A stretch of 56,617 bases of DNA from positions 1 to 56,617 of the forward strand of contig NZ_QGMZ01000030.1 in the NCBI RefSeq assembly GCF_003173335.1. Direction: 5' to 3'. The translations under genes were made by a program, and so were the position numbers. Positions within the stretch are counted from its first letter, which is position 1, and each line of letters opens with the position of its first letter. The notes under the pieces were generated by a model, which saw only the letters and a list, made by a program, of their open reading frames with translations, was not told where the DNA came from and did no database searches. Origin of the DNA: Methanospirillum stamsii (GTDB lineage: Archaea; Halobacteriota; Methanomicrobia; Methanomicrobiales; Methanospirillaceae). Positions 26,798 to 35,686 of the stretch are shown here, one piece after another.

Positions 26798-28554
26798 TCT
26801 TCCTTCCTTACAGCTTGATCCAGTTCTTCAAATTGTGTTTCAAAGTTTTCTTTATCGTCCACTTTTTCTGATCCACCATACCTGATTTTTTCATATATTC
26901 GGGTGAATGCAGAAAAAATATTACTGTATGGTTTAGACGAGAGAATTTCAGAAATTTCCCTGATAGTATGTGCATTCACTTCTTTCCGGGGGATGGTGAA
27001 GGTGATGTTTGTAAGAATTATCTGATAAACCTCTCTTGCCGCTTCCGATAATCCCTTTTTTTGTAAAACGATAAGGTAATGATCGGAAAGTGCCCTTTCG
27101 GTATAAGCTAACAGTTCTTCATCTATAGTTTCGATAAATTGGTAATCGTTTGATCCGGTCTTTGGTTCAGAAGATTGGAATGTCAATTTTTTTACATATT
27201 TTCTAAAAATAATTATTATTATTCCTGTCAGTCCAACTACTCCTCCGGTTACAATGATAAATATAATCAGAGGATCAATTTCCCCGAGCAATCGAATTGA
27301 GAGAATACTGGTACCAGAAGAGACTACTTCATAAACCTGACTTTGGTTGGGATGGATAGGATATGAATTATCATTAAATGCTGTATAGATTTGATAGGTT
27401 CCCTGTGGGAGAGTGAGATTTGTGAAATAATTTCCATATTGGTTTGTCAGAGTTGTATTCCATGAAGCATTATTTACTATTGAATGAACAGTTGCATTGT
27501 TAACCTGCACATGGGTTAGAAGATTTCCTGTTAAATTAACTACCGGTTGGTTTTCCACCGCCTGAATGTAAAGATCAATGGTTGAATTTACCGGAGTGAC
27601 AAATAGTGGTTGTTGTTCAGATTTTAGAGATTGATAAACTGAGGTGAAATTATGAGGTCCTGTGGAGATTTGTTCGATATAAATATAGGATGAGTAATGC
27701 CCAATATCATTTGTCAAGAGATCTGTATAATAGGTATTGTCAACATTGAGAGTAATGTTTTTATTGGAGATGTCTGTTCCGGATAGATATCCGGAGTAAT
27801 GAATAACATCCCAGTATTTTCCTGACTCCGGAGTAACCAGTAAGGTTAATTTTTTTTCCGGGATTTCTTGATTTGTAATTGGAATCTCTTTTTTCCTCAC
27901 TTCCTGTTCTTCAGTAATCTCGTCGACAAAACGATTAATATCCATTCTTGCCTGCTCGACTTTTGAAGTATTGAGCTCAAATTTCATGCCCTGGTTTACA
28001 ATTTCTTCATTTACCAGATTGTATTTCTCCCGAATCTTATGGATTTTCTTTTTTAGTGCTTCACCCTGGAATGCAACGGTTTTCAGAGAGGTAATATCAT
28101 TCTGGTCACGGTATCGGAATTCTAATCTTTTAAGTGTGTCCAGATCATCTGAAGCCATCAATAATTCTCTGAAAAGTTCTTCTTGTAACTTGGTATTATC
28201 CTGGAATTCTTCTATTTCACTCTCACTCATATCCAGGTTGATTACCAACCGGTCAAGGTTTCGGTATTTGTTATAATATTGCTGAAGATCGCCAATCGCG
28301 GCATCCATATCTTCCATTCTGATATTGAGTGCAATAGGTCCTGAGTAGTCCAGGATGTCCTGCATTATTGGTGTCATATCCTGGGAACTGTTAAGAAAAA
28401 TTCGTTCCTCAGCATTAATGTCACTATGAAACTCTGTTGTAGGTTTTTCAAGTTCCAGGGAATATAATATCGGATTACTTCCGAGAGAAAGAAGATACAA
28501 GGCAGTAATGGTGAGCGAAAAAAAAGTAATGAGTGAGATGTGAGATATTTTCAT
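26794..28554 (-). CDS. Large membrane protein with coiled coil, Ig-like region and DUF4129-like tail
   Basis: A 586-residue protein. An N-terminal helix (about 7-25) is followed by a charged, helical coiled-coil region (about 85-225). Two beta-rich domains like carboxypeptidase-regulatory or Ig folds come next (about 235-405), then a membrane helix (about 430-452). A cytoplasmic C-terminus of about 120 residues resembles the DUF4129 domain of MoxR loci (Ala-Leu-Ser-Asp-His-Tyr-Leu, then Ala-Ala-Arg-Glu-Val-Tyr-x-Ile). It overlaps both neighbours by four bases. It could sense or bind an envelope ligand and signal to the MoxR/DUF58 pair. Confidence 0.72.
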   Translation of the reverse strand: MKISHISLITFFSLTITALYLLSLGSNPILYSLELEKPTTEFHSDINAEERIFLNSSQDMTPIMQDILDYSGPIALNIRMEDMDAAIGDLQQYYNKYRNLDRLVINLDMSESEIEEFQDNTKLQEELFRELLMASDDLDTLKRLEFRYRDQNDITSLKTVAFQGEALKKKIHKIREKYNLVNEEIVNQGMKFELNTSKVEQARMDINRFVDEITEEQEVRKKEIPITNQEIPEKKLTLLVTPESGKYWDVIHYSGYLSGTDISNKNITLNVDNTYYTDLLTNDIGHYSSYIYIEQISTGPHNFTSVYQSLKSEQQPLFVTPVNSTIDLYIQAVENQPVVNLTGNLLTHVQVNNATVHSIVNNASWNTTLTNQYGNYFTNLTLPQGTYQIYTAFNDNSYPIHPNQSQVYEVVSSGTSILSIRLLGEIDPLIIFIIVTGGVVGLTGIIIIIFRKYVKKLTFQSSEPKTGSNDYQFIETIDEELLAYTERALSDHYLIVLQKKGLSEAAREVYQIILTNITFTIPRKEVNAHTIREISEILSSKPYSNIFSAFTRIYEKIRYGGSEKVDDKENFETQFEELDQAVRKEE

Positions 28555-28811
28555 GAATTTATAATCACCATTACCTTTTCTAAAACAATGAATGCAAAGA
28601 TGGCAACTCCTATCGCGATTACATATTTAATTTTCACCAGATATTTTGTTTGAATATTGTGAGTGCTTATGAGTTCAGTAATAATAAGGAGTCCGATTAG
28701 CCAGAGAACAAAAAAAATTTCCAGATCCAGGTATTGACCCATGAGCATAAAAGTGAGGATGATCAAAACCCATATTACAAGGAATAAGGTTGCCAGATCT
28801 TTTTTCTTCAT
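28551..28811 (-). CDS. Small membrane protein, first gene of the MoxR operon
   Basis: An 86-residue protein with Lys-Lys-Lys at the N-terminus and three hydrophobic helices (about 8-25, 29-46, 60-80). Its stop overlaps the next start (ATGA). No recognised family. The 204 bp upstream contains no gene and should hold the operon promoter, although no clear TATA box stands out. Confidence 0.65.
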   Translation of the reverse strand: MKKKDLATLFLVIWVLIILTFMLMGQYLDLEIFFVLWLIGLLIITELISTHNIQTKYLVKIKYVIAIGVAIFAFIVLEKVMVIINS

Positions 28812-29015
28812 GGTAATGAACTATTATTGTAATTTTTTCCGGGAATTATTACTGTACATTCTAAAAGAGCAATTTTCGTGATATTGATGATTAATCATCC
28901 TAATATTAAGTAATTGATATTGTTTTGGTAAATAACTTTTTTATTTGTATTGAATAATATATCAATAAAAAAATATATGTACCTCTAATATTTTTGAAAA
29001 AAAAGAGGATAAAGA

Positions 29016-29654
29016 TCAGGGAGTTACTGAAATAGTTTCTGTTTTCTGAAGTTCACCATCAATGTAAACAGATACATCCATCTTTCCCTCAAAGAATCCA
29101 CTTGGGGTAAAGGAACTTTCTGCAGTTGTTGCTTCTTCTGTACTATTATCCTCACGTGTTGTTGAGCCGAATTCTATAAGGGCTCTCATGTGGTCCTCTG
29201 CCGGAATTCCGGTAAAAGTGACATTGTATACCGCACGGTTCAGTTCGTGGATAATTGATGCGTTAAAGATACCAGTTTCATTGACTTCTCCGGTGTAGGA
29301 AGCTTCAGTTCCATCTTCCCGGATCACACTGGTGGTGGCTTCTGTTCCGGGAATGAGATCCATCATATGCGTTTCATAAACTGCCGCCGGATCATAATAT
29401 GGGAACAGGAAATTGGTCATCAGGAAGGTACTTTCTTCTCCCTTGACTGCAGATACTTCACCTTCAATAGTCATGTTAATAATAGAATTCTGTGGGATGT
29501 CTTCTAAAACAACCTTTACAGTCTCATTAGTTTCAACTGTTGATGGTGAAATATCAATGCTATACGTTTCTTCTGACAATACCGGGTAAAATGAGAAAAC
29601 AGAACAGAATATTAGAACTAGAGTTAAGTTCCTAAAGAAGTGGGATAATGACAT
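29016..29654 (-). CDS. Secreted protein of unknown function
   Basis: A 212-residue protein with a signal peptide (about 1-27) and a mature part rich in Thr, Glu and Asn-x-Thr/Ser sites, with beta-strand periodicity as in S-layer-associated or Ig-like proteins. It has no membrane helix after the signal peptide, no Cys in the mature part, and no enzyme motif. A TATATAAA-like sequence lies only about 10 bp upstream of the ATG, closer than usual. No family was recognised. Confidence 0.65.
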   Translation of the reverse strand: MSLSHFFRNLTLVLIFCSVFSFYPVLSEETYSIDISPSTVETNETVKVVLEDIPQNSIINMTIEGEVSAVKGEESTFLMTNFLFPYYDPAAVYETHMMDLIPGTEATTSVIREDGTEASYTGEVNETGIFNASIIHELNRAVYNVTFTGIPAEDHMRALIEFGSTTREDNSTEEATTAESSFTPSGFFEGKMDVSVYIDGELQKTETISVTP

Positions 29655-29802
29655 AGTTTTATATAATATTTTATGGGGTAATAAAGATATCCAATTGAAT
29701 ATAGATCAAAAATATCTGATGTCTTTCGTAGATTTTTAATAATTAAAGAAGCATTTGGATATTTATTCTCATAATTGAATTGAAAAGAGGTTCCGGAAAT
29801 TA

Positions 29803-31029
29803 TTAAAAATATTTTATAAAACTTATCCATCTTCTAATGTATGCACAAGGGATATCCAAAATACTATCTGATTTACGATATTTATATAAAAGTCCCTTTG
29901 GCGGAAAAATATAATAATATATGTGTGATATTTTATCGTTTCTATTTTTTAAGGCATGGATAATATGGATAAAAGACATGAGATATATACTATGATTTTT
30001 CGCAAATGTCATTATTTTTTGTTCTTTTTGGGAGGGAACCGGCCAATTTGAGAAGTTATTATAATTTTCTGGTAGTGAAACACCTGACCAAAGACTGGCT
30101 ATTATCAATGCCAGTTCTAAGGAAATTCGAACATTATCCATTGCTGATTTTTTTGTGATAATTTTCCAATCTTCTATAGTCAATTTGGGAAAAAGATATG
30201 CAATATCCATGATCCAATCAAAGGTCATGCTATCGTGCTGGAAAATATGGTGAAAAGCAAGATATTCAAGATGATTAATTGGATTAAATGTAAAAAAATT
30301 AAAATTATTATATTGAATTAATTGTTTGGATATGAAGGCTTTGTCTAACCAATCCTGATCAAATAATGAAAAATTTCTATCAATTGACCAGTGAATATCA
30401 ATATTGGCCATGTTTTTTGGAGTGAAAAAAACCTCTTCTTGGAAAATATCTGGTGAAATATCGAAGGTATGTTCAGGACATCTATATCCAAGATTCTCGA
30501 GAATATTCTCTAAATTTTTTATATTTTCTGGTTGAACAAAAAGATCAATATCACAAGAAATTCGTGTTGCAGTATCAGGATAAATTGATCTTGCAAGAGC
30601 CACTCCTTTTACTATAATTACTTCAATTTTTTCTTTCTCAAAGATTGAAGATAGGTTTAGTAATTGGTGGTCAATTAAAACTGATTTTATTGCAGCCTGA
30701 TGGAATTCCTTAATCAATCGTGAATATATGAAATCCGGAGGTCTGAATTTTTCCTCCCATGTAGATATATGCAAGGCAAGGAGTGATAGTATCCGGTGTG
30801 GAATTAGTGTGGCTAACCATTCTTTCCATTCATCCTCCGACCAGTTTTCCGGAATTTGAGGAGTATTTCTGATGGCTGCGATAAGATATTGTAATTGTTT
30901 ATCCTTAAGAGCTAAGAGTTCGTTTGTTTTTTTCCCTGTTAATGGAACTTTCGTATGTACTTTTTTTATTGAATCAATGAGTTCGTCTGGATCATTGATT
31001 GAAATTCCGGAGTACGATGAGGAGATCAC
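29803..31029 (-). CDS. PF14907-type nucleotidyltransferase-like protein
   Basis: A 408-residue protein. The central region (about 125-300) has the pattern of the uncharacterised nucleotidyltransferase family NTP_transf_5: Val-Lys-Gly-Val-Ala-Leu, then Arg-Ile-Ser-Cys-Asp-Ile-Asp-Leu-Phe-Val with the Asp-x-Asp metal site, then a Val/Ile-Asp-x-His-Trp motif near residue 225. This family is common in lasso-peptide and glycan clusters, where its substrate is often unknown. It stands alone, divergent from the glycan locus on its right, and could serve that locus or the peptide cassette; neither is shown. Confidence 0.75.
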   Translation of the reverse strand: MISSSYSGISINDPDELIDSIKKVHTKVPLTGKKTNELLALKDKQLQYLIAAIRNTPQIPENWSEDEWKEWLATLIPHRILSLLALHISTWEEKFRPPDFIYSRLIKEFHQAAIKSVLIDHQLLNLSSIFEKEKIEVIIVKGVALARSIYPDTATRISCDIDLFVQPENIKNLENILENLGYRCPEHTFDISPDIFQEEVFFTPKNMANIDIHWSIDRNFSLFDQDWLDKAFISKQLIQYNNFNFFTFNPINHLEYLAFHHIFQHDSMTFDWIMDIAYLFPKLTIEDWKIITKKSAMDNVRISLELALIIASLWSGVSLPENYNNFSNWPVPSQKEQKIMTFAKNHSIYLMSFIHIIHALKNRNDKISHIYYYIFPPKGLLYKYRKSDSILDIPCAYIRRWISFIKYF

Positions 31030-31251
31030 GTATAAGATAAGTAGCGATGAAAGTTGAAATAATTCTCTTTGGTTTGTTTATACCTATGGTAAAAAAGAAT
31101 TATTATGGTAATTTTTTATTATTTCCATGGGTAAAAATTTTTTAAGGATTATCCATAGATTTTTTTATCAAATAGAAGGATAAAAATCCTATTTAAAAAT
31201 GTGCGAATAATTATTGTTCTGATTTTAGTTGAAACATCTTCCATTATTACC

Positions 31252-31274
31252 ACTTAAATATTTGCCTTGCAAAT
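31252..31274 (+). promoter_or_regulatory. TATA-like box with adjacent palindrome, start of the glycan locus
   Basis: ACTTAAATATTT at 31252-31263 is TATA-like, and ATTTGC-CTT-GCAAAT at 31260-31274 is a perfect six-base inverted repeat overlapping its right edge. This is a good place for a repressor. The first gene's TTG is at 31281. Confidence 0.38.
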
Positions 31275-31280
31275 CTTTAA

Positions 31281-32540
31281 TTGGGCATACACGTAACATA
31301 CCAACATACTGTGTCAGCAAGTTCATCCCAACCCCGGAAGAATATTTTATCTGTTAATGGTCAGGATTTTTTTTCTGATTTCAATTCACTGAATGATCCT
31401 GCGAATAACCTTAGAAAAGGGGAAGATTTTTTTCCAGAAGAATCTGATGTTCACATTTCATATGAGAATATCGATCAGATGAAAAATATTTCGGAAAAAA
31501 CTCAATCTTTCAAACAATCACCAATCTATCCATTAAAAACTGAAGATTCTCATTCAGTTCCTGATGTAACCCGTGTATTTGATTGCATTAATCGGGTATT
31601 ACATCTGACACGGTATTTTCCTCCTAATCTAGCCTTTGAAAATCCATTTACTGAAAAAGATATTATTGCTGTCATTCCAGCCTTTAATGAAGAATTAACC
31701 ATCGGTATGGTGGTGATGCTGAGCCTGAAGCATGTAGGGAAAGTAGTTGTTGTTGATGATGGTTCAAGTGACAGGACATCAGAGATTGCATGGTTATCCG
31801 GGGCAGATATCGTTAAACTTGAGAAAAATCAGGGAAAGGCAAATGCAGTTCGTGCAGGAATTGCTCGGGTAAAAGAAATTGGTTGTTCTACAGTTGTTAT
31901 GCTTGATGCTGACGGTCAGCACAATCCAAATGAGATACCCATATTAATTGCGCCAATTATTTCCAAAAAAGCAGATATGGTAATTGGTTCCCGGCAGCTG
32001 AGTGAAGAATGCAATGATATTCCTGCATACCGGAGACTTGGGCAGGTCACTCTTGATATGGCAACCAATATGGGGAGTTCTTTTAAGTGTACAGATTCTC
32101 AATCCGGATACCGGGCATTTAGTAAAAAAGCATTAGATAATTTTGATTTTCCTTCCGAAGGTTACAACATTGAATCAGATATGATTGAACATTTTTCCCG
32201 TCTTGGACTTGCGATAGCAGAAGTCCCGATTACGGTCAGGTATGAGGTTCCGTTCAAACATAAAAAGAATCCCTTGAGTCATGGAATGGATGTTCTTACA
32301 CATATTATCGGGATTATCGGATACCGGAGACCATTGCTGACATTTGGCTTAGGAGGGACTGTTTTTTCAATGGTTGGAATTGTTTTTGGTCTTTTTGCCT
32401 TTAATCAGTATTATTCATCCGGTAAGTTTGTATTCTTCCCTACGATGTGCAGCGGTGTTTTGTTAGTTCTGGGTATGCTTCTTATTACTTCAGGTCTGAT
32501 TTTGAATACGCTTGTGAAGATTGTGAGGATTGATCGGTAA
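31281..32540 (+). CDS. GT2 glycosyltransferase with long N-terminal extension and two membrane helices
   Basis: A 419-residue protein. About 125 polar residues without a recognised domain precede the GT2 domain (about 128-340): Ala-Val-Ile-Pro-Ala-Phe-Asn-Glu, Val-Val-Asp-Asp-Gly-Ser-Ser-Asp and the metal-binding DADGQHN. Two C-terminal helices (about 350-375 and 385-410) anchor it, as in dolichol-phosphate hexose synthases. The likely reaction is transfer of a sugar from UDP or GDP onto a polyprenyl phosphate. The TTG at 31281 is the longest start; GTG at 31311 is an alternative, and a start after the extension is not obvious. It opens the plus-strand glycan operon. Confidence 0.83.
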   Translation: MGIHVTYQHTVSASSSQPRKNILSVNGQDFFSDFNSLNDPANNLRKGEDFFPEESDVHISYENIDQMKNISEKTQSFKQSPIYPLKTEDSHSVPDVTRVFDCINRVLHLTRYFPPNLAFENPFTEKDIIAVIPAFNEELTIGMVVMLSLKHVGKVVVVDDGSSDRTSEIAWLSGADIVKLEKNQGKANAVRAGIARVKEIGCSTVVMLDADGQHNPNEIPILIAPIISKKADMVIGSRQLSEECNDIPAYRRLGQVTLDMATNMGSSFKCTDSQSGYRAFSKKALDNFDFPSEGYNIESDMIEHFSRLGLAIAEVPITVRYEVPFKHKKNPLSHGMDVLTHIIGIIGYRRPLLTFGLGGTVFSMVGIVFGLFAFNQYYSSGKFVFFPTMCSGVLLVLGMLLITSGLILNTLVKIVRIDR

Positions 32541-32607
32541 CTTTGGTTTTCCATTTAAATTCACGTTATGATTGGAAAATGTTGATTGATTTAGGTAATT
32601 ATCTGAT

Positions 32608-33681
32608 ATGATTTCAATTGTTTTAGGGACTAGGCCGGAGATAATTAAGATGGCCCCGGTAATCCGGGCATGTCAGAAAAAAGGAATAGATTTTTCAGTT
32701 CTTCATACCGGACAACACTATTCGTACGAGATGGATAAAATCTTTTTTGAAGAGTTATCTCTCCCGGTTCCTTATTGTAATCTTGATGTTGGTTCCGGTA
32801 CGCATGCAGAACAGACTGGGGCAATTATGTGTGGGATTGAGAAAATGTATCTTGAAAACCGACCTGATATTATTCTTGTCCAAGGTGATACTAATACCGC
32901 TCTTGCCGGAGGTCTTGTCGGAGCAAAGATGCATATTCCGATTGGTCATGTGGAGGCAGGGCTCCGGAGCAATGATCGGAGTATGCCGGAAGAAATCAAT
33001 CGGGTTGTCGTGGATCATATCTCTGAGTACTTGTTTGCTCCGACAGATGATTCCTGTAATAATCTGGTTCGTGAAGGGATTGATGTCACAAAAATATATA
33101 ATACCGGGAATACCGTAGTAGATTCACTCATTCAGCACCGAGAGATTGCCAGGACGAAATCCGGTGTGCTGAAACGGTTTGGGGTTACGCCAAACCAGTA
33201 CCTGTTAGTAACCGCCCATCGGGCAGAAAATGTGGATGATAAATCAAGAATTAAGGGAATCATTTCAGGAATCCAGAAAGTCGGGCAGCAGTATGGAATG
33301 CCCATTATTTTTCCGATGCATCCCCGGACTCAAAAGATGATCCAGGAGTTTGGTATCAATTCCGAAGGGATTACAATCATTTCTCCGGTAGGGTACCTTG
33401 ATTTCCTGGAACTTGAGGCTCATGCACGGTTAATTCTTACTGATTCCGGAGGAGTTCAGGAAGAAGCATGTATTCTTCGGGTTCCGTGTGTTACCTTACG
33501 AGAGAACACAGAACGACCTGAGACGGTTGAGGTGGGGGGAAATATCCTGGCAGGTTCTGATCCGGAGAGTATTGTATCCTCTAGTGAAAGGATTATGTCA
33601 TCATCTCGAATGTGGGCTAATCCCTATGGAGATGGTTCTGCTGGAGAGCAGATTGTAGAAATTATCAAATCGGCAGATTAA
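32608..33681 (+). CDS. wecB: UDP-N-acetylglucosamine 2-epimerase (non-hydrolysing)
   Basis: At 357 residues this is a normal length for WecB. Features are the N-terminal Gly-Thr-Arg-Pro-Glu-Ile-Ile-Lys, the HTGQHYS motif near 34, Gln-Gly-Asp-Thr near 92, His-Val-Glu-Ala-Gly-Leu-Arg near 114, His-Arg-Ala-Glu-Asn near 197 and Ser-Gly-Gly-x-Gln-Glu-Glu near 272. It interconverts UDP-GlcNAc and UDP-ManNAc in the cytoplasm, supplying the glycan locus. The product may be oxidised by the nucleotide-sugar dehydrogenase at 53083-54339, although that enzyme could also use another sugar. Confidence 0.93.
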   Translation: MISIVLGTRPEIIKMAPVIRACQKKGIDFSVLHTGQHYSYEMDKIFFEELSLPVPYCNLDVGSGTHAEQTGAIMCGIEKMYLENRPDIILVQGDTNTALAGGLVGAKMHIPIGHVEAGLRSNDRSMPEEINRVVVDHISEYLFAPTDDSCNNLVREGIDVTKIYNTGNTVVDSLIQHREIARTKSGVLKRFGVTPNQYLLVTAHRAENVDDKSRIKGIISGIQKVGQQYGMPIIFPMHPRTQKMIQEFGINSEGITIISPVGYLDFLELEAHARLILTDSGGVQEEACILRVPCVTLRENTERPETVEVGGNILAGSDPESIVSSSERIMSSSRMWANPYGDGSAGEQIVEIIKSAD

Positions 33682-33731
33682 AATTTTCTAAAAAATAATG
33701 AACAATTTCTGATACAATATTGAATGATAAC

Positions 33732-34667
33732 ATGAGCACAAAAAAAATACTGGTTACAGGTGGATCCGGATTTATTGGGACAAATTTGGTTAATGAGCTG
33801 ACTTCACGGGGACATGAAGTAATTGCTGCAGATATTCTAAATAATGATCGTGATAATTATGTTCGTGCTGATGTGAAAAATTATAGACAAATTGAACGCG
33901 TTTTTGAAAAAGAAAAATTCGATTATGTGTACCATCTTGCAGCGGAATATGGTAGGTGGAATGGAGAGGACTATTATGAGAACCTCTGGCAGACCAACGT
34001 CGTCGGTACAAAACATATGCTCCGACTTCAGGAAAAATTAAAATTCAGGATGATATTCTATTCTAGTGCTGAAGTCTACGGGGACTATGCTGGCGTTATG
34101 ACCGAAGATGTCATGGAGAAAAATCCAATCAAAGATACCTATCAGATGAATGATTATGCTATAACAAAATGGGCTGGAGAACTCATGTGCATGAATTCCG
34201 CGACCATGTTTGGCACTGAAACCGTCAGAGTCAGACCTGTCAACTGTTATGGACCCCTGGAACATTATAATCCCTATCGTGGTTTCATTCCGAAATTTAT
34301 CTATCAGGCACTGCATAATCAACCATATACCGTTTTCAAGGGCCATAAGAGAATTATCGATTTTGTCGAGGATTCATGCAGGACCTGGGCAAATATTGTT
34401 GACAATTTCATCCCAGGTGAAGTGTACAATGTTGCCGGAAGACTGGAATGGGAACGGGACATCAAGCAGTACTCAGATCTCATTCTGGATGCGGTTGGAA
34501 AAGATGATTCACTAGTTACTTATCATGAAGCAGAGCCTTTTACTACCATGATTAAAACCATCGATTGTTCTAAGGCAATTAAGGATTTGAATCATAATCC
34601 ACGGGTAACACCAGAAGAAGGAGTAAAACGAACCGTTGAATGGATGAAATGGTATTATCGTTTGTAG
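33732..34667 (+). CDS. NAD-dependent nucleotide-sugar epimerase/dehydratase
   Basis: About 311 residues from the ATG at 33732; a TTG at 33720 would add four residues. The N-terminal Rossmann motif is GGSGFIG (about 10-16), the catalytic Tyr-Ala-Ile-Thr-Lys lies near 143, and an Arg-Pro-Val-Asn-Cys-Tyr-Gly-Pro segment follows. It belongs to the extended short-chain dehydrogenases acting on UDP- or GDP-sugars. The exact substrate cannot be read. A related enzyme is encoded immediately after it with no gap, suggesting successive steps in one sugar pathway. Confidence 0.85.
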   Translation: MSTKKILVTGGSGFIGTNLVNELTSRGHEVIAADILNNDRDNYVRADVKNYRQIERVFEKEKFDYVYHLAAEYGRWNGEDYYENLWQTNVVGTKHMLRLQEKLKFRMIFYSSAEVYGDYAGVMTEDVMEKNPIKDTYQMNDYAITKWAGELMCMNSATMFGTETVRVRPVNCYGPLEHYNPYRGFIPKFIYQALHNQPYTVFKGHKRIIDFVEDSCRTWANIVDNFIPGEVYNVAGRLEWERDIKQYSDLILDAVGKDDSLVTYHEAEPFTTMIKTIDCSKAIKDLNHNPRVTPEEGVKRTVEWMKWYYRL

Positions 34668-35678
34668 GTGTTTATAGTGAATTTCGATACAACAAAATTT
34701 ACAGGAAAAACAATTCTCATTACCGGAGGAGCAGGCGCTGTAGGTGGAAATCTGGTCCGTGCATTGGATGCTCTCGACACGAAAAAGATCATTATTCTTG
34801 ACAATCTCTCCTCCTCATATAACTGGAATATTCCAAAAAGTCCAAAAATCCAATTCATTCATGGTGATATTCTGAATGATGAAAACCTGAAATGGGCTTT
34901 CCGGGACAAACCACAGATTATCTATCATCTGGCTGCACATTTTGCAAACCAGAACTCAGTCGATAGTCCGGAGAAAGACCTCCTGGTTAATGGTCTTGGT
35001 ATTCTGAAAGTTCTTCAATATGCTCAACTAGTTAATGCAGAACGGTTTGTATATTCTTCATCCGGATGTGGAGTATACGGTTTGGATTCCAAAATGCCGT
35101 TTGAAGAGCATGATATTTCCATCCACCTTCATACTCCCTACCAGGTAACAAAACTCCTGGGTGAGCTGTATACGAATTATTTCCACAATATGTATGACCT
35201 TCCTGTTGTGAATGCACGGTTCTTTAATTCATTTGGACCGGGGGAAGTTCCCGGAAAGTACCGGAATGTTATTCCGAACTTTTTTTACTGGGCAATGAAA
35301 GGTTTACCTCTTCCGATTACCGGTGATGGTACAGAAACCAGGGACTGGACATATGTCGGAGATATTGTCAATGGTCTTCTTGCTATGGGCGTTAAGGATG
35401 AAGCAATCGGAGAAGCATTCAACCTTGGTGCTGGAAAAGAGCAACGGGTTATTGATATGGCGAATGCGGTGAACCGGCTGACTGGAAATGAAGCTGGCAT
35501 TCACTTTACTCAGCGTCGTGACTGGGATGTAAAAACACGGTTGTTATCATGTATTGATAAATCCCGGAAAAATCTTGAATATGCACCTGCCATGGAATTT
35601 TCGAACGGTCTTGAAAAAACTCATGAGTGGTTTGTCAGGAATTGGGATAACATACAGAACAGTGCTGAGTTTTCATAA
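34668..35678 (+). CDS. Second NAD-dependent nucleotide-sugar epimerase/dehydratase
   Basis: A 336-residue protein. GTG at 34668 follows the preceding stop directly; GTG at 34677 is an alternative. The Rossmann motif GGAGAVGG is near 19-26, and Tyr-Gln-Val-Thr-Lys carries the catalytic pair near 161. An Asn-Ser-Phe-Gly-Pro-Gly-Glu-x-Pro-Gly-Lys-Tyr-Arg segment and Gly-Asp-Gly-Thr-Glu-Thr-Arg-Asp-Trp-Thr-Tyr follow, as in UDP-glucose 4-epimerase relatives. Val replaces the more usual Phe-Ile in the nucleotide motif. It belongs to the sugar-nucleotide branch of the locus. Confidence 0.86.
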   Translation: MFIVNFDTTKFTGKTILITGGAGAVGGNLVRALDALDTKKIIILDNLSSSYNWNIPKSPKIQFIHGDILNDENLKWAFRDKPQIIYHLAAHFANQNSVDSPEKDLLVNGLGILKVLQYAQLVNAERFVYSSSGCGVYGLDSKMPFEEHDISIHLHTPYQVTKLLGELYTNYFHNMYDLPVVNARFFNSFGPGEVPGKYRNVIPNFFYWAMKGLPLPITGDGTETRDWTYVGDIVNGLLAMGVKDEAIGEAFNLGAGKEQRVIDMANAVNRLTGNEAGIHFTQRRDWDVKTRLLSCIDKSRKNLEYAPAMEFSNGLEKTHEWFVRNWDNIQNSAEFS

Positions 35679-35686
35679 TTATTGCT

